Shown here: in pieces, positions 20,881 to 24,992 of the stretch
How positions within the stretch are numbered: position 1 is the first letter of the stretch
Layout: each line of letters begins with the position of its first letter
From: VRUE01 sp035260485
GTDB taxonomy: Bacteria > Actinomycetota > Thermoleophilia > Solirubrobacterales > 70-9
Direction of reading: 5' to 3'
NCBI GenBank assembly: GCA_035260485.1
Contig: DATFVC010000072.1
Location: 1-24,992 of the forward strand
Length of the DNA stretch: 24,992 nucleotides
Position numbers and translations under genes: made by a program
The notes under the pieces: model-generated
What the model saw: the letters and a program-made list of their open reading frames with translations, nothing else
The model's database searches: none
Told to the model about the DNA's origin: nothing

Positions 20881-21777
20881 TCAGTCGTCGAAGTCGAAGT
20901 CTTTGGGAGGCTTCTGCTCGAACCAGAGCTGGTCATCCTCGGGAGCCTCCTCGAGGAAGTCGGGAGTCTCCTCGAGCACGTCCTCGTCGGGCCGGGCGAG
21001 TGGCTGCTCCTCCGGCTTGGGCTCGAAAGCGGGCTCCTCCTCGTCGACCTCACTCGGCGCCTCCAGCGCCTGGTCGAGCTCATCGGAGAGGCGCTTGTCG
21101 TCCCAAAAGTCGTCGTCCTCTTCGTCCTTCTCGACGCTCTCCTCGGCTACATTGTCGTCGAGACCGGCGAGCGGATCGACCGGGGCCAGGCGCGGCTCGT
21201 CCATCTCCTCCTCGACCAGCTCCTCCTCGGAGGGCGCCTCGGCTTGCGAGGAGGCAAGCTCCTCCTCGATGTCGTACATCTCGGTCGGCTGCTCGGCGAT
21301 CGCCTCCCGCTCCTCCGTGGTCGGACCAGATGAAATCTCCGGCTCCGGGGTAGGTTCCGGCTCGGGCTCGGGCTCGGGCTCGGGCGGCGGCGGCTCGGGC
21401 ACCGCCTCGTGTTCCATCGCCGGCGACTCCTCTTCGGCGGGCGCCTCGGGCTCGGAAGCGCTCTCCTCGGGCTGGGAGGGTGGGGGCTCCTGCAGGTCGG
21501 CGATCTCGGAGCGCCCCGAGCGGCGTCCGGGCGCCTCCTCAGCGTCAGGCGCGGCGGCCTCAGGCGCGACCTCTGCGCCTGCCTCAGGCTCAAGACCCGG
21601 CTGCGTCATGAATTCGGTCGGAGCCTCCGCGAGCGGATCGGGCGGCGATCCCTCATTGCCAGGCCGTTCGGCAGCGCCAAACGCCTCATCCTCGAGCTGC
21701 TTCAGCTCGGAGTCGTCGGCGCCGTGCTGGCGCTTCAGCTCCAGGTGCTCTTTGATCGCGTCGTCGAGAATGCCCAT
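20881..21777 (-). CDS. Acidic, Pro/Glu-rich low-complexity protein
   Basis: A 298-residue protein in which about the first 35 residues look ordered and helical (MGILDDAIKEHLELKRQHG, then DDSELKQLEDEAFG). The rest is overwhelmingly Glu, Pro, Ala, Asp and Ser, including a run of PE dipeptides near residue 135-145. It is strongly acidic and predicted disordered, with short aromatic islands (DDDFWDDKRLSDELDQAL, DDQLWFEQK, KDFDFDD at the end) that could be binding motifs. No enzyme motif, membrane segment or signal peptide is seen. ATG 21777 has AGGGA about six bases upstream. The N-terminal block resembles small conserved proteins I associate with Thermoleophilia, but I cannot name a family. It lies between two tRNA-Ala genes. 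Confidence 0.78.
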   Translation of the reverse strand: MGILDDAIKEHLELKRQHGADDSELKQLEDEAFGAAERPGNEGSPPDPLAEAPTEFMTQPGLEPEAGAEVAPEAAAPDAEEAPGRRSGRSEIADLQEPPPSQPEESASEPEAPAEEESPAMEHEAVPEPPPPEPEPEPEPEPTPEPEISSGPTTEEREAIAEQPTEMYDIEEELASSQAEAPSEEELVEEEMDEPRLAPVDPLAGLDDNVAEESVEKDEEDDDFWDDKRLSDELDQALEAPSEVDEEEPAFEPKPEEQPLARPDEDVLEETPDFLEEAPEDDQLWFEQKPPKDFDFDD

Positions 21778-21860
21778 GCTGATCCCTGGGGAACCTAAAG
21801 ACTATGCGGTTATCCTTGCGCTTGCGAGGGCTCTGGGACGATCCTCCCAGCCACGCACAA

Positions 21861-21933
21861 GGGGCTATAGCTCAGTTGGCAGAGCGCCTGGATCGCACCC
21901 AGGAGGTCGCCGGTTCGAATCCGGCTAGCTCCA
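21861..21933 (+). tRNA. tRNA-Ala (anticodon CGC)
   Basis: A complete cloverleaf: acceptor GGGGCTA/TAGCTCC, D-stem GCTC/GAGC, anticodon stem CCTGG/CCAGG with loop ATCGCAC, T-arm GCCGG-TTCGAAT-CCGGC, discriminator A. Anticodon CGC reads GCG. Its 3' end plus four downstream bases recur at 23116-23133, marking it as a likely integration point. Confidence 0.96.
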
Positions 21934-21937
21934 TCGC
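21920..21937 (+). repeat. 18-bp repeat at the tRNA-Ala 3' end, first copy
   Basis: The last 14 bases of tRNA-Ala(CGC) and the next four are identical to 23116-23133. The following 16 bases are also similar (about 11 of 16 match). GGTTCGA from the T-loop recurs just upstream of the second copy, separated by a six-base difference. The intervening 1.2 kb would be the inserted segment. Confidence 0.6.
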
Positions 21938-22000
21938 ATAGTTGCTTGCTTGGCTTATTATCAGCTTTAAGTCCGCATTCTCACTGCCGATACACGGCTC

Positions 22001-22417
22001 ATGAATTGGGAGGCGATGCCGACTTTCGGAGCGCTCTCCTTCGGCGACAGGTTGCGTGTCAATAGGTCTCTCCGGAGAGGCGAGGCTCTCCAAGAGCCGG
22101 CACTTGCTGCCGCTGCGATCGAGTGGGCTGAGAACTATCAATCCCAGGGACGTGGCTACAGAGCATTGATCCGCTGGCTTCCCCTTGTTGTCTTCATAGC
22201 TTGCGGAGCGGCATCGATCTTCTTTGCCGTCGATGGGGATTCGTTGGTAGCGATCGCCAATGGGCTGATCGCGCTCGTTAACCTCGCACACTTCGCGCTC
22301 AACCCCATGGTCCGGCCGCAACAAGTTGCCCGATCCCTGGAGGCGTCAAGAGAGGTTGCGCTTCCAGTCGGTAGCAACGTCTCTCGCTCTCCGCTCGGCA
22401 ATCGCGGAACCGCCTGA
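22001..22417 (+). CDS. Small membrane protein of unknown function
   Basis: I do not recognise this 138-residue product. The first 55 residues are charged and helical (DRLRVNRSLRRGEALQEPA). Two hydrophobic helices follow at about 60-80 (WLPLVVFIACGAASIFFAV) and 85-103 (LVAIANGLIALVNLAHFAL), then a short hydrophilic tail. ATG 22001 has GATACA six bases upstream, a -10-like box that would give a leaderless message. A second in-frame ATG at 22016 follows GGGAGG by only two bases, which is too close for a normal Shine-Dalgarno sequence. The gene ends 15 bases before the VOC gene, so they may be cotranscribed. Both lie between the tRNA-Ala 3'-end repeats. Confidence 0.65.
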   Translation: MNWEAMPTFGALSFGDRLRVNRSLRRGEALQEPALAAAAIEWAENYQSQGRGYRALIRWLPLVVFIACGAASIFFAVDGDSLVAIANGLIALVNLAHFALNPMVRPQQVARSLEASREVALPVGSNVSRSPLGNRGTA

Positions 22418-22432
22418 CGATAGGCTGCCGCC

Positions 22433-22930
22433 ATGTTGAAGCCAGCGGATCCGCGCAGCGGATTCGAGATCAACGGCGTCGCCCACGTCATCCTCAGGGT
22501 AAACCGCATCGCGGAGTGCATCGCTTTCTACGACCGACTGATGCCCTTTCTCGGCCTTCAACCCGTTCAGCCCAGATCCGACGAGTTCGTCTATTACGTT
22601 GGCGGTCGGACCGCGCTCGCAATTCGTAAGGCCGATCCCGAGCACGCCGACGCCGAGCACGTGGAGACCGGCCCTGGAATCGACCATCTCTGCTTCCGAG
22701 CCCGGCGGCGCGAGGATGTCGACACCCTGTACGCGTTTCTCAAGAGCTTGGGCGCGGCGATCGTTCGAGCGCCGGTCGAGGGACCGTGGGCGCCCGGCTA
22801 CTACTCCCTCTCCTTTCGTGACCCGGAAGGCCTCCGGCTTGAGTTGAACCACGTCCCCGGAAGGGGTCTGCTCGCCGAGGGCGCGGCCTTCCGGCCGGAC
22901 CCCGACTATCCCTTGTCAGGTCGAGCGTGA
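22433..22930 (+). CDS. VOC-family (glyoxalase/dioxygenase superfamily) protein
   Basis: The 165-residue protein has the paired beta-alpha-beta modules of the vicinal-oxygen-chelate fold. Module one starts GVAHVILRVNRIAECIAFYDRL and contains the first likely metal His (GVAH, residue 18). Module two starts GIDHLCFRARRREDVDTLY with a second His and ends FRDPEGLRLELNHVPG, which supplies the Glu. The metal triad is intact, so it is probably a working enzyme, but members include glyoxalases, dioxygenases, epimerases and antibiotic-resistance proteins, and nothing here chooses among them. ATG 22433 begins 15 bases after the preceding gene. Confidence 0.83.
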   Translation: MLKPADPRSGFEINGVAHVILRVNRIAECIAFYDRLMPFLGLQPVQPRSDEFVYYVGGRTALAIRKADPEHADAEHVETGPGIDHLCFRARRREDVDTLYAFLKSLGAAIVRAPVEGPWAPGYYSLSFRDPEGLRLELNHVPGRGLLAEGAAFRPDPDYPLSGRA

Positions 22931-22954
22931 GGGGATTGGATCGGGGACAAGAAA

Positions 22955-22983
22955 GGGGCCTCGTGGGTCGAACCCCACCCCTC
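22955..22983 (-). terminator. Probable intrinsic terminator reading leftward
   Basis: GGGG and CCCC blocks enclose an inner GTGGG/CCCAC stem. On the minus strand the hairpin is followed by TTTCTT. It would end minus-strand transcription coming from the 23059-23742 region and also lies 25 bases after the VOC stop. Confidence 0.5.
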
Positions 22984-22992
22984 TAGCCTGGA

Positions 22993-23038
22993 CTCGGTAT
23001 TAGCACCGAAACCGAGCCGGTCAAGCTGAGGCTTGACC
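22993..23038. other. Two adjacent hairpins
   Basis: CTCGGT (22993-22998) can pair with ACCGAG (23011-23016). Immediately after, GGTCAAGC (23019-23026) pairs perfectly with GCTTGACC (23031-23038) around TGAG. No T run follows. Function is unknown; they lie in the gap between the VOC gene and the repeat region. Confidence 0.45.
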
Positions 23039-23058
23039 TAAGGGTTCGAAATACCGTC

Positions 23059-23130
23059 TCATTCGCCCCGGAGGGCGCGGCGCAGTTTCCGTATGAACTC
23101 AGGGTTCGAGAGTCGTCCGGCTAGCTCCAT
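23059..23130 (-). pseudogene. 23-residue ORF reading through a tRNA-Ala remnant
   Basis: From ATG 23130 the frame reads MELAGRLSNPEF, then IRKLRRALRGE and TGA. The first residues are antisense of the tRNA-Ala 3'-end repeat. The LAGRLSNPEF segment is encoded by the 32-bp repeat and recurs in the minus frame ending at 23794, with a related but different continuation (LARIGQLLSEFDGLD). It may be the C-terminal stub of a duplicated gene or a by-product of the repeat; a functional peptide is unproven. Confidence 0.35.
23095..23126 (+). repeat. 32-bp perfect direct repeat, first copy
   Basis: Identical to 23842-23873 and in the same orientation, 747 bp apart. The repeats flank the small membrane-protein gene at 23221-23742. 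The last part (TCCGGCTAGCT) is shared with the 3' end of tRNA-Ala(CGC), linking all three sites. Confidence 0.85.
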
Positions 23131-23133
23131 CGC
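23116..23133 (+). repeat. 18-bp tRNA-Ala 3'-end repeat, second copy
   Basis: Identical to 21920-21937. No tRNA body precedes it, so it is a detached 3' end as left by integration at a tRNA. Confidence 0.6.
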
Positions 23134-23168
23134 TTGGTTGGCTGCTTCGCTCGGAGCAAACGGTCCAA

Positions 23169-23201
23169 CGATTCTGCTTCTTAGGCAGAGCGGCAGAATC
23201 G
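23169..23201 (-). terminator. Hairpin downstream of the small membrane-protein gene
   Basis: CGATTCTGC (23169-23177) pairs with GCAGAATCG (23193-23201) around 15 bases that can form a small inner stem. It lies 20 bases beyond the stop of the minus-strand gene at 23221. There is no T run, so it is a moderate terminator candidate. Confidence 0.45.
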
Positions 23202-23220
23202 AAGGTGCGCTGATGTCTAC

Positions 23221-23742
23221 CTATCCGGTCGTGAGGAGCAGGCACCCGAAGGCCGCATAGGAAATCAGGGCTAGGCCGAGCAGCATTCCGGCCATGGCTG
23301 CTCCTCGCTCCTTTGCTCTGGCCATGTCCTGGGTGTCGTGTTCTCGGGCGCGCCACATCTCGAGCGTAAGTTCCTTCACACGCGCGGGACTTTCGTTGAT
23401 TCCGCATTTGCCCAGCGCACACCGCGCGTTGCGGAACTCCTCTGACTCGCTTGAGAGAGAGAAGAGGCCCCTCCAGTGCAGGCCGCTGCCTGATCGCGCG
23501 ACGAGGGCGACAATCACACACAGCACCATGAACAACAATACCGCCCCACGGGAAAATGTCTCTAGAGTAGTGGTCGTCGTCGCGTTTACAGTGATCGCCG
23601 CCAACGCAACCGCGGCAGTCGCCGCCCCGGCGATCTTCGTTTCGGCGGTGCTTTGTCGCGCTCCATAGACCTCGAAGAGCCGCCTACTCTGTTCAATGAG
23701 CAAATCAGGGGTTTCCGTCTGTGGATCAGTCTCCCGAGACAT
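23221..23742 (-). CDS. Small membrane protein between 32-bp repeats
   Basis: I do not recognise this 173-residue protein. After a soluble start of about 35 residues containing a helix (LLIEQSRRLFEVYGARQ) there are two hydrophobic segments at about 38-55 and 66-83. A loop of some 60 polar residues with two cysteines (ARCALGKCG) follows, then a charged helix (VKELTLEMWRAREHD) and a final membrane segment near 148-170. This N-in, three-helix layout with a cytoplasmic helical loop recalls small membrane effectors that often accompany defence or signalling modules, but no family is identified. ATG 23742 is the start. Codon use is less GC-rich than in core genes, and the flanking repeats suggest it came as a cassette. 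Confidence 0.65.
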   Translation of the reverse strand: MSRETDPQTETPDLLIEQSRRLFEVYGARQSTAETKIAGAATAAVALAAITVNATTTTTLETFSRGAVLLFMVLCVIVALVARSGSGLHWRGLFSLSSESEEFRNARCALGKCGINESPARVKELTLEMWRAREHDTQDMARAKERGAAMAGMLLGLALISYAAFGCLLLTTG

Positions 23743-23793
23743 CGCCCACGCAGTGTCTCACGCTGGCAAAAGTTCGTGTTCGAGCGGCACTGC

Positions 23794-23880
23794 TCAGTCG
23801 AGACCATCAAACTCACTGAGCAACTGGCCTATCCTGGCCAAGAACTCAGGGTTCGAGAGTCGTCCGGCTAGCTGTCCCGC
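23794..23880 (-). pseudogene. C-terminal stub containing LAGRLSNPEF
   Basis: The minus-strand frame here reads GQLAGRLSNPEF, then LARIGQLLSEFDGLD and TGA at 23794. It is joined in frame to the truncated SnoaL gene only through the IS-like remnant, so it is not part of that protein. Together with the paralogous stub at 23059-23130 it suggests two copies of one short C-terminal module. No domain is recognised. Confidence 0.35.
23842..23873 (+). repeat. 32-bp perfect direct repeat, second copy
   Basis: Identical to 23095-23126. After this copy the sequence diverges (GTCCCGCC instead of CCATCGC), so the tRNA-derived CCA-side bases are missing here. Confidence 0.85.
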
Positions 23881-23890
23881 CCACACACCT

Positions 23891-23988
23891 TGTGAACAGC
23901 TGAAAGGCATCCGGGCCCTCCAAGACGCTTGTGGTTGACGCCCCAAGCAAGGAGGACCCGGATGGACATTCACGGTAACGCTGCTCTC
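23891..23988 (+). mobile_element. Remnant of an insertion-sequence left end (IS481-like)
   Basis: The segment begins TGTGAACAG and contains an inverted repeat (23908-23921 against 23951-23964, 13 of 14). It then has GGAGGA (23951-23956) and ATG at 23962 opening MDIHGNAAL. As I recall the family, IS481-type transposases commonly begin with this kind of M-x-I-H-x-N-A-x-L peptide, and their ends begin with TGT. After nine codons the frame runs into antisense of another gene, so only the 5' end of the element survives. The inverted repeat would fold the Shine-Dalgarno sequence and ATG into a hairpin, a known way for IS elements to limit translation of read-through mRNA. Confidence 0.45.
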
Positions 23989-24294
23989 GACGAACTGCGC
24001 CACTGCGTTACCTTCCCAGATCACCTCGCCGGGGCGCATGCGCATCGTCGCGTTTGCGAGGCTTCGCCGTCTCTCGAAGTAGTCGACTACCTGCGCAATC
24101 CCGCGATGATCCCCGGCGATTGGACTCCTGCCGGGTACGTGCCAGATGATGTCACGCGCCAGCAGCTCGACGACTGGGTCGATCGAGCCGCCTGCGTACA
24201 TCTCCCCCTGGCGCCGGTGAAGTTCCGCAACCAACTCGATTGGCGAAATGTCTGCCGACACCCCATGCATGTCGTGATCAATCGTCACCCCCAT
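23989..24294 (-). pseudogene. SnoaL-like/NTF2-fold gene, 3' end lost
   Basis: From ATG 24294 the frame reads a SnoaL-type start: VAELHRRQGEMYAGGSID, DIIWHVPGRSPIAGDHRG and QVVDYFERRRSLAN, ending at about EVIWEGNAVAQFVE. Intact family members are about 120-140 residues and continue with further beta strands. Here the family match stops near 23989, exactly where the IS-like remnant begins, and the frame continues through unrelated sequence to 23794. The fold is therefore incomplete and the product probably not functional. An alternative start is ATG 24270, which would avoid the 17-base overlap with the VapC-type gene upstream. Confidence 0.6.
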
Positions 24295-24727
24295 GAGGAT
24301 TTGAGATCCAGTGAGACCCGACGCCGAGATGGTCGCCGAGGTGCTCGAGGTGCTGGTCGAAGTGCAGGATGCCGATGCCCGCATCCTGGGCGGCGGCGGC
24401 AACCGCCAAGTCGGTGAGAGGGAAGCGATGGGAGCCGTGGGAACCCGCGGCTGCCAGCTCGCGCATCGTCGCCAGGGCGGCCCGCTGTACGCTGCGGTCC
24501 ACGGGGATCTCGCGGAGGCTCTCCAGCGTGCGCTCGACAGCTGCAATTCCCTCGGGTCCCCGGGCATCGACCATCAGCTCGTAGCGCACCGGCCAGCACC
24601 AGAGGACATCACCTCGCTCGATCGCGCTCAGCAGCAGATCGCGTGCCCTGCCGTCGCGGCGAGCCTGCATCCAGGCGGAGGTGTCTGCCAGCACCGGGCC
24701 GGTTCCGTCCCAGAGCCGGGCGGTCAT
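24278..24727 (-). CDS. PIN-domain ribonuclease toxin, VapC-like
   Basis: The 149-residue protein has the PIN-domain acidic set: LADTSAW with Asp15, RYELMVDAR with Glu50, FPLTDLAVAAAA with Asp106, and LHFDQHLEHL with Asp124. Together these bind the Mg2+ that cuts RNA, in known cases specific tRNAs or the 23S sarcin-ricin loop. ATG 24727 overlaps the antitoxin stop by one base; a TTG one codon upstream is also possible. The catalytic residues are all present, so it is likely active. The target is unknown. Confidence 0.87.
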   Translation of the reverse strand: MTARLWDGTGPVLADTSAWMQARRDGRARDLLLSAIERGDVLWCWPVRYELMVDARGPEGIAAVERTLESLREIPVDRSVQRAALATMRELAAAGSHGSHRFPLTDLAVAAAAQDAGIGILHFDQHLEHLGDHLGVGSHWISNPHGGDD

Positions 24728-24990
24728 CAAGCTGCAGGTGGGACGTTCAGGCGATCAACCGCTTCGAGATCGAGATCGAGCTGACCTCCATCCATCGCCT
24801 CGAGCAGCGCCTCGGCGGCAACCCGGCGGTTGCGCCCAGCCTCCAGCTCTACCTCCGCCCCCTCAACAGCAAGGCGGCGCAGCAGCGTTGCGTCGGCCTC
24901 GCGCGTGCCGGTGGCAGCACGAACCCGCGCCAAGGCCTCCCCTAGTTCCGGGTCTGCGGTCACGGCGATTCGTGGGTGCTTGGAAGGCAT
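24727..24990 (-). CDS. VapB-type antitoxin
   Basis: An 87-residue protein immediately upstream of the VapC-like toxin and overlapping its start. The N-terminus KHPRIAVTADPELGEALARV looks like a short DNA-binding strand plus helix of the ribbon-helix-helix type. The C-terminal half is acidic (LLEAMDGGQLDLDLEAVDRL) as expected for the toxin-binding tail. The assignment rests mainly on size and position, since the sequence is not a strong match to one antitoxin family. ATG 24990 lies two bases from the window edge, so the promoter is outside and a longer form cannot be excluded. Confidence 0.75.
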   Translation of the reverse strand: MPSKHPRIAVTADPELGEALARVRAATGTREADATLLRRLAVEGAEVELEAGRNRRVAAEALLEAMDGGQLDLDLEAVDRLNVPPAA

Positions 24991-24992
24991 GG

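Noticed and set aside
21361..21393. CRISPR-like or tandem-repeat array in the GGCTCG repeats
   Set aside because: The short repeat is the codon-level run encoding Pro-Glu dipeptides within a coding sequence, without spacers.
20903..21928. Plus-strand Ser-rich frame of 341 codons
   Set aside because: It is the antisense of the Glu-rich codons of the acidic protein (GAG to CTC, read as Ser in the shifted frame) and runs into the tRNA.

Overview
The window is high-GC and dense, with short or overlapping gene junctions, frequent GTG and TTG starts, and several -10 boxes so close to start codons that leaderless mRNAs are likely. Gene content is a complete pyruvate dehydrogenase set, octanoate-dependent lipoate synthesis, a ThiS-ThiG fusion and an acidic Pro/Glu-rich conserved protein. 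Together these suggest an actinomycete-like bacterium, most likely of the class Thermoleophilia (Solirubrobacterales type). The placement is inference from protein style, not from a marker tree.

Layout. 1-1101: 3' part of purH. 1102-1611: no intact gene, but a gene remnant, a tRNA-3'-end-like hairpin and a strong terminator hairpin. 1612-2289 (minus): LOG-type Rossmann protein. 2315-5115: a 2.76 kb integrated element bounded by a perfect 44-bp direct repeat of the 3' part of tRNA-Lys(TTT). It carries a TacA/TacT-type toxin-antitoxin pair and an unknown membrane protein with a helical-repeat tail, has paired GGGTACC-type repeats just inside both ends, and has no recombinase. 5223-8126: thiamine locus, with thiSG and thiO (minus, behind a TPP riboswitch) divergent from thiE (plus). 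8119-14306: a small membrane protein, then lpd, a DsbA-like isomerase, pdhA, pdhB and pdhC. A 118-nt palindromic element lies between pdhB and pdhC. 14319-15938 (minus): large polytopic membrane protein. 15985-17708: lipB-lipA. 17759-20719 (minus): FAD-linked lactone-oxidase-type enzyme and M19 dipeptidase. 20765-21933: two tRNA-Ala genes around an acidic low-complexity protein.

From 21920 to the end the DNA looks like accessory sequence. The 3' end of tRNA-Ala(CGC) is repeated at 23116, a 32-bp perfect repeat flanks a small membrane-protein gene, and an apparent IS481-type end truncates a SnoaL-like gene. A VapBC-type pair closes the window.

How the genes work together. E1 alpha, E1 beta, E2 and E3 form the pyruvate dehydrogenase complex. 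LipB and LipA build the lipoyl group on the E2 lysine, and the thiamine genes contribute to the TPP that E1 needs, so much of the cofactor supply sits close to the enzyme. The accessory segments share one theme: tRNA 3' ends used repeatedly as integration points for short elements that lack their own recombinase and carry toxin-antitoxin or membrane-protein cargo.
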